Assembly (NCBI GenBank): GCA_021798275.1 | Contig: JAJZMK010000079.1 | Span: forward strand, 1 to 40,129 | Direction of reading: 5' to 3' | DNA: 40,129 nt | DNA from: Actinomycetes bacterium | GTDB taxonomy: Bacteria; Actinomycetota; Acidimicrobiia; Acidimicrobiales; Bog-793 | In this document: piece by piece, positions 17,707-28,120 of the stretch | Numbering within the stretch: the stretch's first letter is position 1 | Layout: every line of letters begins with the position of its first letter | Made by a program: the position numbers and the translations under genes | Notes under the pieces: model-generated | What the model was told of the DNA's origin: nothing | Seen by the model: only the letters and a program-made list of their open reading frames with translations | Databases searched by the model: none

Positions 17707-18415
17707 GACGCAAGACCACCTTGTCTGCAATGTCAGCTGTGTCGTAGTTATATTTGCTCAGTTCCCTATAGCGGCATAATTTTTCAATAGTCGTAATGCA
17801 CATGTTGTAGCGGGTGGCGAAACTCTCTAAGTGTGGACGCCGTGACATGGTACCATCATCATTCATGATTTCGACTATGACACCCACCGGGGGTAATCCC
17901 GCCATGTAAGTCAGGTCTACCGCAGCTTCCGTATGTCCCTGTCTCTCTAAAACACCTCCCGGTTTTGCAATCAGCGGAAAAATATGACCCGGCCTTCTGA
18001 AATCACTTGATTGACCATTGACCAGCAACTCGATCGTCTTAGCCCTGTCGTAGGCGGAAATACCTGTTGTGATTCCATATTGAGCGTCTCCGTCTACGCT
18101 TACCGTAAAAGCGGTACCATGCGGGCATTCATTTCTACTCACCATGGGAGCCAGTTGGAGTTCGGCCGCCCGCTTCGGTGTAATTGCCACACATATTAAC
18201 CCTCTGGCGTAAGTAGCCATGAAGTTAACGGCTTCTGGAGTAATACAGCTTGCCGCCATGATGAGATCACCTTCATTTTCCCGATCTTCGTTGTCTAAGA
18301 CGATGACGAACTGACCTTGACGCAGTGATTCAAATACCTTTTGCATTTCCAAGTACAAGCCCTCAAGTTCAACTGCTGTATCTGCTTTTGTTCCTATCGG
18401 GACCTCTGATTCCAT
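17699..18415 (-). CDS. ribB: 3,4-dihydroxy-2-butanone-4-phosphate synthase
   Basis: 238 residues, a stand-alone RibB without the GTP cyclohydrolase II half found in most actinobacterial RibBA fusions. Motifs: the metal/substrate loop DNEDRENEGDLIMAA (41-55), GTAFTVSVD, GITTGISAYDRAKTI and RRPGHIFPLIAKPGGVLERQ with HTEAAVDL. The enzyme makes the four-carbon unit of riboflavin from ribulose 5-phosphate, with Mg2+. A ~25-residue tail after the normal end is specific to this copy. It is first in the overlapping operon with plsC and mmpL, an unusual partnership. I found no FMN riboswitch upstream. It is divergent from marR. Confidence 0.93.
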   Translation of the reverse strand: MESEVPIGTKADTAVELEGLYLEMQKVFESLRQGQFVIVLDNEDRENEGDLIMAASCITPEAVNFMATYARGLICVAITPKRAAELQLAPMVSRNECPHGTAFTVSVDGDAQYGITTGISAYDRAKTIELLVNGQSSDFRRPGHIFPLIAKPGGVLERQGHTEAAVDLTYMAGLPPVGVIVEIMNDDGTMSRRPHLESFATRYNMCITTIEKLCRYRELSKYNYDTADIADKVVLRHG

Positions 18416-18562
18416 AATTTTCCCTTTTCTTACGCTATTTAGGTTCGGACATCACTAGGCTGCCAAGGCAACCTTGTTGCGGTTTTATGACCACATCACG
18501 TCTACTGCAGGACAAAACGATGGGACTGATAAAATGCATCTATGATTGATGATACAACATCC

Positions 18563-18574
18563 ATGACATGTCAT
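18563..18574. promoter_or_regulatory. Perfect 12-bp palindrome, candidate MarR operator
   Basis: ATGACATGTCAT is a perfect palindrome in the 220-base space between divergent ribB and marR, about 61 bases before the marR start and 147 before ribB. MarR proteins commonly bind such sites and control themselves and the divergent genes. Only the symmetry and position are observed. Confidence 0.45.
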
Positions 18575-18635
18575 ATATTATCAGGACGTTGCTTTCTTGT
18601 CAACCAGAAATTAAATTCGAATGGATTAATTAATT

Positions 18636-19178
18636 ATGGCCGATAAAGACAATGCCCCAATGGTCGCATCCCTACAGCCTTCGGAGACCGGTGACCAGCC
18701 ACCAACTGGCTTCGGGTCTCCTTTACAGGAACTTCGCTACCTGATCCTGGCTGTCCAGCGAGAAGGAAATAGATGGCTGAGTGAAATGCTGCGCGCCGCT
18801 GATCTGACCCCAGCACAGGCTGAAGTTATCAGTATTCTGGCCGATCGCGAACCTCTTACTTTATCCGGGCTCGGAAAACTTCTTATCTGCGAAACCGGCA
18901 GTCCAAGCAGACTGGTTAATAGCTTGGTTCAAAAGGGGTTTGTCGCCCAAGATAACCATCAAACGGATCGACGAGCTAAGTTGTTTTACCTGACACCAAA
19001 TGGAAAAGCCACCCTGGCTTTGATACATAAAACAGAAGAGGAGATCGATGGATTTCTCTCTGCCTTGCTATCTGATCAGGAAATAAAATACACGAGGTCA
19101 AGCCTCTATAAACTACTTGGAGGAACCGCCATCGAGCAAGCCATGTTGCGTAGATTCGGATACATACAAAATGATTGA
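18636..19178 (+). CDS. MarR-family transcriptional regulator
   Basis: 180 residues. After a ~28-residue Pro/Ser-rich leader, the winged-helix domain starts in a helix (LQELRYLILAVQREGNRWL), then LTPAQAEVISIL (57-68), recognition helix region GSPSRLVNSLVQKG (88-101) and the wing DNHQTDRRAKLFYLTPNGKATL with the conserved Asp-Arg-Arg (111-113). It ends in a dimerisation helix. MarR proteins are ligand-responsive repressors. The ribB-plsC-mmpL operon is transcribed away from it and a palindrome lies between, so that operon is a likely target, along with a lost efflux pump downstream (see 19250-19402). The ATG has no clear ribosome site; a second ATG at 18660 is possible. Confidence 0.9.
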   Translation: MADKDNAPMVASLQPSETGDQPPTGFGSPLQELRYLILAVQREGNRWLSEMLRAADLTPAQAEVISILADREPLTLSGLGKLLICETGSPSRLVNSLVQKGFVAQDNHQTDRRAKLFYLTPNGKATLALIHKTEEEIDGFLSALLSDQEIKYTRSSLYKLLGGTAIEQAMLRRFGYIQND

Positions 19179-19249
19179 ATCACAATTGCTCGATAGAAAA
19201 TAAGCTCAACACCAAAGATGACTTAGAACCCTTGAACGTTTCATATGTA

Positions 19250-19402
19250 TCACTTAAATATGCCACATATGTATACCCTTTTTACCCTGCTCAACAATAT
19301 AGCTGCCAAAGCCATGCCACCAACTACAGGCACTATCAGAGAATACGCAAAACTAAAAAATGCACTGGCATCGATGCTGACACCTATAGTGGACTCTGAT
19401 TG
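19250..19402 (-). pseudogene. Short C-terminal remnant of a multidrug-efflux type membrane protein
   Basis: Minus-strand frame between two stops reading STIGVSIDASAFFSFAYSLI then VPVVGGMALAAILLSRVKR. A final helix ending in a basic pair is typical of MFS DHA2 (EmrB/QacA) transporters, which are often partnered with MarR. No other part of such a gene is visible. The call rests on about 45 residues. Confidence 0.3.
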
Positions 19403-19472
19403 TTAGATACCGTTTAGGCCATGTGAGTCTTAAAAGGTTTGCTCATGCGTGAAAATGACGAATCTCCTTACA

Positions 19473-19513
19473 GTATTCATATGGCAAAGCTAAAAGCTTG
19501 GCCATATGAATAC
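19473..19513. repeat. Strong hairpin: 18-bp stem with one mismatch, 5-nt loop
   Basis: GTATTCATATGGC (19473-19485) pairs exactly with 19501-19513; after one A/G mismatch the stem continues AAGC/GCTT around the loop TAAAA (19491-19495). No U-run follows in either direction. It stands about 220 bases before the oxidoreductase gene. It could be a bidirectional terminator, a processing hairpin or a regulator site. Confidence 0.7.
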
Positions 19514-19736
19514 AGGGCAAACCTGCCTAGTTTCGGCATACATTTGGTTACGGCTACTAACTTGAGATATTGAGATATTGTCCAGAAACCAAGCTACAGC
19601 TCAAACAGCGGATTTGGAAAAACTTTATATTTACATACATCTATCCATGTAATACTTCATGTAGCGCGGGTCTTCGAGTGCTCTTAGGTACACTTAGCGA
19701 TAAGATAGGGTGAAAAGAAAGACGCGGAGATATAAC

Positions 19737-20708
19737 ATGAAAGCTGCTCTTTATCACCACAACGGTCCGTCATCAGTTTTGTCGGTTGAAGATATTCCTA
19801 CCCCAAACCCCGGTCCCGGTGAGGTCCGGGTAAAAATAGTTTGTTCAGGCGTCAATCCCACCGACTGGAAAATTCGCTCTGGGATAACCATGGGTGAGCC
19901 TGACGGCTTTCAGATACCACATCAAGACGGATCTGGAATCATAGACGCCGTAGGGGAAGAAGTAGCTGATAGGGGCATAGGACAGCGAGTATGGCTATAT
20001 ATGGCTGCAGCCGGCAACCGCTATGGAACGGCTGCCGAATACAGCTTACTGCCTGCCAAACGTACTGTTTTGCTACCCGATAACGCCTCTTATGAACTTG
20101 GCGCCTCGCTCGGAGTTCCCGCGGTTACCGCCGCGCATTGTCTGGGCGGTGATCCGAAAGCCATCTCCGGAGCCAACATTCTAGTTGCCGGAGGAGCCGG
20201 AGCGGTCGGTCACTATGCCATAGAATTAGCTAAACACGCAGGAGCCAGAGTCGCTACCACCGTAAGCTCAACCTATAAAGCACAGTTGGCCGAGGCAGCC
20301 GGAGCAGACTTGGTCGTTAATTACAAAACAGACAACGTAACGGAAAAATTAAAATCATTTGCCCCTCAAATGGACCGCATTATCGAAGTGGCTTTCGGAG
20401 CCAATCTGGAAATCAACTTGGCTTTATCTGGTCCCGGAACAGAAATCGTTGTATACGCTGACGAGATAAAAGAACCCGTTCTGCCCACACGCCGCTTGAT
20501 GATGGCAAATCTTACTATCCGCTACGTACTTCTCTACAGAATCAGACCCCATGAATTGGATGCGGCGGTCAATTGGACTTCGGAAGCTCTGCGACAAGGA
20601 GCACTATCCACATTACCCATACACAGCTTTCCTCTTCAAGAAGTTGCCAAAGCTCAAGATTTTCTACAGCAAGGAGCAGTCGGAAAAGTAATTGTGTTAC
20701 CACAATAG
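19737..20708 (+). CDS. Zinc-free MDR family NADPH:quinone reductase-like oxidoreductase
   Basis: 323 residues from the ATG at 19737, chosen because GGAG lies 7 bases before it; an in-frame GTG at 19710 is poorer. The GroES-like N-terminal half has PTPNPGPGEVRVKIVCSGVNPTDWK and DGSGIIDAVGEEV; the Rossmann half has ILVAGGAGAVGHYAIELAKHAGARV and GADLVVNYK. No Cys/His zinc ligands are present, as in quinone oxidoreductase/zeta-crystallin types, which reduce quinones or enones with NADPH. The end (LPIHSFPLQEVAKAQDFL, GAVGKVIV) is standard for the family. It stands alone. Residue Asp in the usual ARDYPGVD zone is replaced by a loop EPDGFQIPHQ. Confidence 0.88.
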   Translation: MKAALYHHNGPSSVLSVEDIPTPNPGPGEVRVKIVCSGVNPTDWKIRSGITMGEPDGFQIPHQDGSGIIDAVGEEVADRGIGQRVWLYMAAAGNRYGTAAEYSLLPAKRTVLLPDNASYELGASLGVPAVTAAHCLGGDPKAISGANILVAGGAGAVGHYAIELAKHAGARVATTVSSTYKAQLAEAAGADLVVNYKTDNVTEKLKSFAPQMDRIIEVAFGANLEINLALSGPGTEIVVYADEIKEPVLPTRRLMMANLTIRYVLLYRIRPHELDAAVNWTSEALRQGALSTLPIHSFPLQEVAKAQDFLQQGAVGKVIVLPQ

Positions 20709-21452
20709 TAAAAAATAACCATTTGGAACACCCGGCTAAGACATAGTGGTTACGGACGCAATCAGATGATCGCCAGGCATTATTTCAGGCGATTCATCGC
20801 AGGATAAGCACCTTGGATAAAAGGTCATAATTCGCTTAGCAAACAGCGAGGCTCGACACGATAGTATTCCCTTAGCTTACTACCTAACTACAAATATATT
20901 AACCGTTTCTGTTTTCTTAGTAATTTAACCGGTTGTCGGCATTATATAGAAATCAATTATGTAAATAGAAAAATCAAAGTCTATCAAGTTGAACGCTTTT
21001 GCCTACTAAACATCTGAGATAGAAATCCCTAGTCAAATTTTCTATCCGCGTAAATTATCCTCGTGACGCTACTGCATACTTTTTATAAAGAAGATACTAA
21101 AAATAAAATCAATCGCAGCAGCAGATAAGAGTCTCGAATCGCTATCAACGTTTCCCGTAATATTGCAGAAAATCACAGGTTTTTTCTAAGATCACATATT
21201 ATTCATTGATCGAATTTCTTATGTATTTTTATGAGGCTGGTAAAGAGTTGCTTTACGTAACTATTTATGACAGAGAGTCGTAATCGTAAACTTGTCAAAC
21301 TCTCGATAGAGGGCATAAAAGAATCTGTCGTTATTCTTAACACTGTTGTAACCTTGACATGTAAGGTATGACTGACAAGATACGCCTATAATTATTTAAG
21401 TAAATTCTTAATTGCTTTCATAATCCTGAACCGGTATATAGACTATCAAAAT
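20709..21452. other. Long intergenic region, no gene seen
   Basis: 744 bases of AT-rich DNA. After the oxidoreductase, ATCGCC (20769-20774) and GGCGAT (20788-20793) form a weak stem. TTGACA at 21354 and TATAAT at 21387 lie upstream of the G1 peptidase, but 27 bases apart. No RNA gene or remnant was recognised. Confidence 0.4.
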
Positions 21453-22916
21453 ATGTTTTCCACAAAATACAGAAGACTGCGAACCCATAAGGTAACTGTT
21501 TGCTTTCGCTCATTACTCGCGAGCCTAATGGTTGCCACATGCTCTCTATTTATTCTTGTCGATACCGCACCCCCGGTACAGGCGACAACCACATGCAAGA
21601 CAATTACCATCACCCATCATAAAACGCATATGGTATTTCTTTGGCGACGCGTCAGAATCGATAAGCACGGAAAATATATTTCAAAAAAAGAGCACGTATG
21701 GCGGAAAAAAATTGTGGAGATTAGAGGGAGAAAAGTTATCAAGCGTATCCCGGTGAAGGTGAGGCGCCGATATAGCATCAAGACGCATACAGAGGACTGT
21801 ACGACGGCTTCGACCATAGCCCAAGCGGCATCCGTAACGACTACACAACCGACTACAGCTATAACTACACCACCGACTACGACTACAACGCCCCAAGCAA
21901 CCTCCGCTCCGTCACCTGAAGCGGTAGCGGATTTGGCTATCAGCACAAATAGTATTGCTTATACCGGTGGTAGTGTAAACCTTACCTACACTTCTAAGAA
22001 CGCCACTTCATGTACACTTTCTGCCACCCCCAGCTTATGGTCGGGAAGTAACCCGATGCAAGTCAATTGCAACGGGAGTTATTCTCTGACATTTGGCAAA
22101 TCCACATCCCAGCAACAATGGATAGTAACCTTTACCGCAAGTGGATCGAGCGGCCCGACTGCGGTAAGCAGTGAGGAACTTACCCAGCAAGCTCCTCCGC
22201 CCTTTGCAATCTCCCCGAATTGGTCAGGATATGTTATACCCTCCAGCAGCTCTCTGATACTTAGCGTAGGAGGCCAATGGACGGTGCCGACTCTCAACTG
22301 TTCGGACACGAAAAATGCCGGAGAAACCACCTGGGTTGGCATAGGTGGAGTCGATTGGCAAAGTGGAGGCACGTCCGGCGCACTCCTACAAACCGGAGTC
22401 ACGGATAATTGCGTCAACGGTATACAACAGGACAGTGGGTGGTGGGAAGAATTCCCCTCAACACCAAATGCCGGCAATACATTTAATAATTTCACCGTAG
22501 CGCCCGGCGATACTATCTCCGCAAGCGTTTTCCAAGATGCCCAAGGGTCATGGGAAACGATATTGGAAAATCTCACAACCAACATGGAAGGTGTGATGAT
22601 TACCGGTGAAGGCTGGGGAGTGCAGAAAATAGGAGAATCTGGCTTTACTTATCAAGGCACAACAACTAATTTACACTACGGAGGTGGATATACGGCAGAA
22701 TGGATAGTTGAGGACTACGCTACATCTGCTTCTTCGAGCACCTACGTTCCGTTTGCCAACTATGGAAGCGTTACGTTCACGCAATTGACTACCAGCCTCA
22801 GCCCATGGTATTTAACATCCAGCGAAGGATACGAGATGGTGCAAAACAATTCCACGCTATCCCTACCCTCTACACCGAGTAGTGATGGTTTTTCCGTATA
22901 CTACAACGGTTCATAA
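21453..22916 (+). CDS. Secreted G1 (eqolisin) glutamic peptidase
   Basis: 487 residues. Basic start and hydrophobic stretch (~18-36) form a signal peptide ending near PVQATTT. Residues ~50-117 are a strikingly basic segment (VKVRRRYSIK type) with Cys pairs at each end, then a Thr/Pro linker (~128-155), a beta domain (~160-245) and the peptidase domain from NWSGY (256) to the end. Hallmarks: GGQWTVPTLNC, TTWVGIGG, LLQTG with the catalytic Gln313, GWWEEFP, LENLTT and TAEWIVED with the catalytic Glu416, then VPFANYGSVTF. G1 peptidases cut proteins outside the cell at low pH with a Gln/Glu pair. The basic segment may be a propeptide or wall-binding part. Confidence 0.9.
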   Translation: MFSTKYRRLRTHKVTVCFRSLLASLMVATCSLFILVDTAPPVQATTTCKTITITHHKTHMVFLWRRVRIDKHGKYISKKEHVWRKKIVEIRGRKVIKRIPVKVRRRYSIKTHTEDCTTASTIAQAASVTTTQPTTAITTPPTTTTTPQATSAPSPEAVADLAISTNSIAYTGGSVNLTYTSKNATSCTLSATPSLWSGSNPMQVNCNGSYSLTFGKSTSQQQWIVTFTASGSSGPTAVSSEELTQQAPPPFAISPNWSGYVIPSSSSLILSVGGQWTVPTLNCSDTKNAGETTWVGIGGVDWQSGGTSGALLQTGVTDNCVNGIQQDSGWWEEFPSTPNAGNTFNNFTVAPGDTISASVFQDAQGSWETILENLTTNMEGVMITGEGWGVQKIGESGFTYQGTTTNLHYGGGYTAEWIVEDYATSASSSTYVPFANYGSVTFTQLTTSLSPWYLTSSEGYEMVQNNSTLSLPSTPSSDGFSVYYNGS

Positions 22917-22947
22917 AAAGCTTCACAACGTATAATTGCAAATAGCA

Positions 22948-22963
22948 ACAATTATATAATTGT
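22948..22963 (+). terminator. Perfect 16-bp palindrome after the G1 peptidase gene
   Basis: ACAATTATATAATTGT lies 31 bases after the stop codon, between convergent genes. It is fully self-complementary and could act as a weak bidirectional terminator, though it is AT-only apart from two G/C pairs and lacks a U-run. Confidence 0.35.
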
Positions 22964-23041
22964 CAACCTATTGGCGACCTTACTTGTATTTAATAGCTAG
23001 AATATTTAGCATTTTATTGCTATAATATAATGAATAAAAAA

Positions 23042-23581
23042 TTATTTAATCAAATCCATAAAGTGACTTTCTACAAACTGTTGTACGCTTTTTGGCAGTT
23101 CAGAAAACTTTTTCTTAGAGCCCGTCACCCCACCATGACCTACGGCATCTTCGCAAACTTCATTTTTTCTCCTAAAAAAGTAATGAGTTTTGGTAATGTT
23201 CTTTTTCTTACCCGTGGAGATACCTTCTTGGGTTACATGATATGGATCTGTCTTCACATTCAAATGATATCGTATGCCTTCTTGCTCCCAGGTAGCCATG
23301 TTACCATTAGTATCGACATCTATATTCCCAATGATCACCCTTTGGATAACAGGTACCTGTTGATTCATAAAAAGTTGATTTACTGCGGCATTGCCAATCA
23401 GCCGCTGGAGGTGTAATAAATGAGAAGGCATCGTAGATGAAGAGGGTTGTAACAATAAAGCAGATGTCATACCTACCTTCCCGACTTTAAGAGTGTTATT
23501 GTCTGTAGTCAATTGCCGTCTTGACAACAGATCACTGTCACTTGCCTTGTTTTGTGAAGAGGAAACAGACTTGAAAAGCAT
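23042..23581 (-). CDS. Small protein with eCIS-cargo-type LQRxIGNxAV motif
   Basis: 179 residues; AGGAGA lies 7 bases before the ATG. A Ser/Asn/Gln-rich N-terminus (1-50) is followed by HLLHLQRLIGNAAVNQLF and VIQR (~54-81). The pattern LQRxIGNxAVxxL..xxxxIQR is typical of proteins linked to extracellular contractile injection systems, often with DUF4157. The C-terminal ~95 residues (IDVDTNGNMATWEQEGIRYH and THYFFRRKNEVCEDAVGHGG) look like a small globular domain I do not recognise. No eCIS sheath or tube gene is in the window. It could be an injected effector with a new payload, or an orphan. It converges on the G1 peptidase gene. Confidence 0.6.
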   Translation of the reverse strand: MLFKSVSSSQNKASDSDLLSRRQLTTDNNTLKVGKVGMTSALLLQPSSSTMPSHLLHLQRLIGNAAVNQLFMNQQVPVIQRVIIGNIDVDTNGNMATWEQEGIRYHLNVKTDPYHVTQEGISTGKKKNITKTHYFFRRKNEVCEDAVGHGGVTGSKKKFSELPKSVQQFVESHFMDLIK

Positions 23582-24129
23582 GAGAATCTCTCCTTGGTGA
23601 TAAATAATTAATTAAATTGTATTTTTAGATAGTCTAAGAAATACATGAGCATTTAGCAAGTTATTTAAAAGTCATTACAATATTGTATTATATGCATCTA
23701 TTGACCAGATTATTTATAACATATATAGTTGGTAAAAAGCAAATTTCGATTGATAAATTACAATATTTACACATCTATATATATACATTACGGGTCCTAC
23801 ATCCAAATCACACAACGAACTATTGTATACCGCGAACGAGAACAGATCAATAATGCTCAACCAGTAACAATGTTGTCACTAGAAAAATTACCTAACAACG
23901 TAAGATCAGATCGCTCAAAGTGCCAAGTGCTACGACTTCGAAGCAAAGTAGTTGCTTATCCTCAAAGCTAGATATCAAAAGCATGCTATCTAAGCTTCAT
24001 GCCCTTCTGGTAGGAAATATTGATCACCAGAGTATTTCTACATAAGCAATCAGATAAAAATATTTAATACTTATTATCTTCTCTATTATCTCTTTACAGG
24101 CTTTATTTTCGATAACTGAAATTTGGTAA
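23582..24129. other. Intergenic, nothing recognised
   Basis: About 550 bases of very AT-rich DNA between two minus-strand genes. No coding signal or RNA gene was seen. It should hold the promoter of the eCIS-motif gene in its first ~100 bases. Confidence 0.45.
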
Positions 24130-24324
24130 TTAGGATTTACTCTCGTTTTGAAGTCGGTGACCGACTGCGAATTCATCGATATCTATCATTTCTTGAGCTA
24201 TGCAGTAACCATGTGGACGTGGATGTTCATATGCCCACTTTCTCGCCTCATCTATCGAAACAAATGGACCGATAATAATATCTGGAGCGCTGTCAGTCGG
24301 ACCCCTCAGAACTACGGCTTTCAT
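24130..24324 (-). CDS. Small hypothetical protein, 64 aa
   Basis: The 64 residues contain IIIGPFVSIDEARKWAYEHP followed by HGYCIAQEMIDIDEF. The order of strand, GPF, helix with EARKWA, and strand ending in an acidic tail looks like a single small alpha/beta domain, as in many short actinobacterial proteins with GPF.S...A..WA. No function is known to me. No strong ribosome site is visible before the ATG (TTACTCCC). A very strong hairpin sits 46 bases upstream (24370-24408). Confidence 0.55.
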   Translation of the reverse strand: MKAVVLRGPTDSAPDIIIGPFVSIDEARKWAYEHPRPHGYCIAQEMIDIDEFAVGHRLQNESKS

Positions 24325-24369
24325 GGGAGTAATTGTAGTTCGCCATATAAAGAAGTCAACCTTTATTTT

Positions 24370-24408
24370 ATATCTAGGGCTATATATGTCATATATAGCC
24401 CTAGATAT
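24370..24408. repeat. Perfect 18-bp inverted repeat with 3-nt loop
   Basis: 24370-24387 (ATATCTAGGGCTATATAT) is fully complementary to 24391-24408, with loop GTC. The stem has a GGGC core. It lies upstream of the 64-aa gene and downstream of katG in the katG direction. It may be the katG terminator, a regulator site or the tip of a small mobile element. Confidence 0.85.
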
Positions 24409-24540
24409 CCTTGATGAGAGGAACGATCTTCATGATATTTATCATAAAATCACTGGGATGTACCTGTTGATATCTCTTCTTCTCAGCGCTATTGTCACGG
24501 CATCTAAGATGTAAACCGATTAGGATTTGATTTTTGCACA

Positions 24541-24566
24541 TTTACGAAATGACTCAATTTCGTAAA
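24541..24566 (-). terminator. Probable terminator hairpin of katG
   Basis: TTTACGAAAT (24541-24550) and ATTTCGTAAA (24557-24566) pair perfectly with loop GACTCA, and ATTTGATTTT/AAAATCAAAT extend the pairing around a bulge. The hairpin begins 65 bases past the katG stop. There is no clean U-run. Confidence 0.5.
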
Positions 24567-24631
24567 ATCAAATTGTCTTTCCATAGATCGCTTGAGAAGA
24601 AGAGATTGTAGACTACGCTGCTGGATCTAAT

Positions 24632-26878
<2,247 letters not shown>

Positions 26879-27074
26879 CTACCTTGCAATCTAAAAAGTT
26901 ACTTAGCATCCAGGAAAGCAGTGTTTGTGGGCTCAGATATCAAAGGTGGGACCACTCGATGACGAATGTCCATAGGTCGCCCAATCCTCCGCTTTGGCGG
27001 GAGTTCTCTAGGATTGCCAACCTCGATGGAATTTGTCTGTAAAGCGCTTCTATGATCCATGGATACTATTATAG

Positions 27075-27089
27075 AATATATCATATATT
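27075..27089 (-). promoter_or_regulatory. 7-1-7 inverted repeat, Fur/PerR-like box upstream of katG
   Basis: AATATAT-C-ATATATT is a perfect 7-1-7 palindrome, the architecture used by Fur-family regulators (PerR, FurA), in the 592-base space upstream of katG. The distance to the katG start (about 210 bases) is long, and the sequence is AT-only in both arms, so chance is possible. Confidence 0.35.
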
Positions 27090-27161
27090 AGAGTCAATCA
27101 ATTTAATGGATTAATTCTAATTTGCCGCTGCTCTATTGAGTAGCGTGCTTGGCCATTATGG

Positions 27162-27264
27162 CTAATTTTGAGTTAAAACAAAATTAGTTGTATCGCTGGC
27201 AGAATTATTTTGCTGGCATAACTTCTAGTATGCATTTATTTGCTGCCAGATTTATTTGCCAGCA
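27162..27264. promoter_or_regulatory. Cluster of inverted repeats (CTAATTTTG and TGCTGGCA boxes)
   Basis: CTAATTTTG (27162-27170) pairs with CAAAATTAG (27179-27187). TGCTGGCA or close variants occur at 27194-27201 and 27211-27218, and in inverted form (TGCCAGCA) at 27257-27264, with TGCTGCCAG at 27241. The cluster lies between divergent katG and the SRPBCC gene, so it may be a regulator site for either. Confidence 0.35.
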
Positions 27265-27352
27265 CCTTGTATAAGCTTTAGCTTTTGTCATAAAAAACAT
27301 TTATACACTTTGTCTAACTTATACTCTGTCTAGTGATTATGGTATTACATAG

Positions 27353-27392
27353 ATTTCATACAATAATAATTGAAAATATTATTGTATGAAAT
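27353..27392. repeat. 16-bp perfect inverted repeat with 8-nt loop
   Basis: ATTTCATACAATAATA (27353-27368) pairs with 27377-27392. It is 64 bases before the SRPBCC start, so it could be an operator or hairpin in the leader of that gene. Confidence 0.7.
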
Positions 27393-27455
27393 AGCTATTA
27401 AATATATTGCTTAACGCAAATAGTTTTGATACCATCAGCAGTTGAAAGGAGTACC

Positions 27456-27932
27456 ATGGCTGCAGAAAATAACCAGGAAAATGGAGCTGATAGCGGGGCA
27501 GACTTAACAATTACATTACGGGTAAGCCAAACTCCCGCTCAAGTTTTTACTGCCATCAATAAGGTTCGGGATTGGTGGAGTGGTGCTATCGAAGGAAATA
27601 CTGATCGACTTGGTAGTGAATGGACTTATCGCTACCAAGATATTCACTACTCGAAACAAAAGATTACAGAGCTTATACCTGATTGCAAAATTGTGTGGCA
27701 TGTCGAGGAAAGCTACCTCCAATTTGTGGAAAATACGAATGAGTGGGATGGTACAGACATTATCTTTGAGATTACAAACAGTGATGGACAAACTGAGTTA
27801 CGCTTTACCCATAAAGGTTTGACACCCTCCATTGCTTGCTACGATGGCTGTTCGCCGGCTTGGCGTTTTTATATTGAAGATGCTCTCCAGCAGCTCATCA
27901 CAACCGGACTAGGGAGTCCCAATATAGACTGA
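27456..27932 (+). CDS. SRPBCC (AHSA1/START-like) protein
   Basis: 158 residues from the ATG at 27456 with AAAGGAG four bases before; an upstream in-frame TTG is less likely. After a ~20-residue acidic leader, LTITLRVSQTPAQVFTAINKVRDWWSG, IVWHVEES and WDGTDIIFEITNSDGQTELRFTHKGLTPS follow the AHSA1-type helix-grip fold, ending in a C-terminal helix with WRFYIEDALQQLITTG. Members bind hydrophobic ligands or act in stress responses; the ligand cannot be told. It is divergent from katG. Confidence 0.82.
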   Translation: MAAENNQENGADSGADLTITLRVSQTPAQVFTAINKVRDWWSGAIEGNTDRLGSEWTYRYQDIHYSKQKITELIPDCKIVWHVEESYLQFVENTNEWDGTDIIFEITNSDGQTELRFTHKGLTPSIACYDGCSPAWRFYIEDALQQLITTGLGSPNID

Positions 27933-28120
27933 TTCAAAAATTGTGTTTAATACTACAGATCTATACATATACTAGAACACAGTCGTTAATTCATCGATAA
28001 AGTAAACTTTTAGACTGTTTAGAGTATCAAAATACGACAAGGTAAAAATATCATCTGGAAACTGGGCATCTTATTTTACAAATAAAGTGACTTCTATGAG
28101 CAGGGGGAGAAAGCGAGCAT

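Noticed and set aside
18416-18635. FMN riboswitch before ribB
   Set aside because: None of the conserved FMN-element blocks (AGGG, GGTGAAATTCC-like) is present; only a possible MarR site is.
21354-21392. TTGACA and TATAAT as a promoter of the G1 peptidase
   Set aside because: The spacing is 27 bases, too wide for a sigma-70 promoter; the better-spaced -10 hexamer is poor.
23030-23416. 128-codon + strand ORF opposite the eCIS-motif protein
   Set aside because: It is antisense to a gene with a good ribosome site and recognisable motif; the product has no family pattern.
26899-27084. 61-codon minus-strand ORF upstream of katG, ending 36 bases before it
   Set aside because: The product (RELPPKRRIGRPMDIRHRVV region) has no family features, no ribosome site, and its start lies in the AT-rich palindrome; not a furA.
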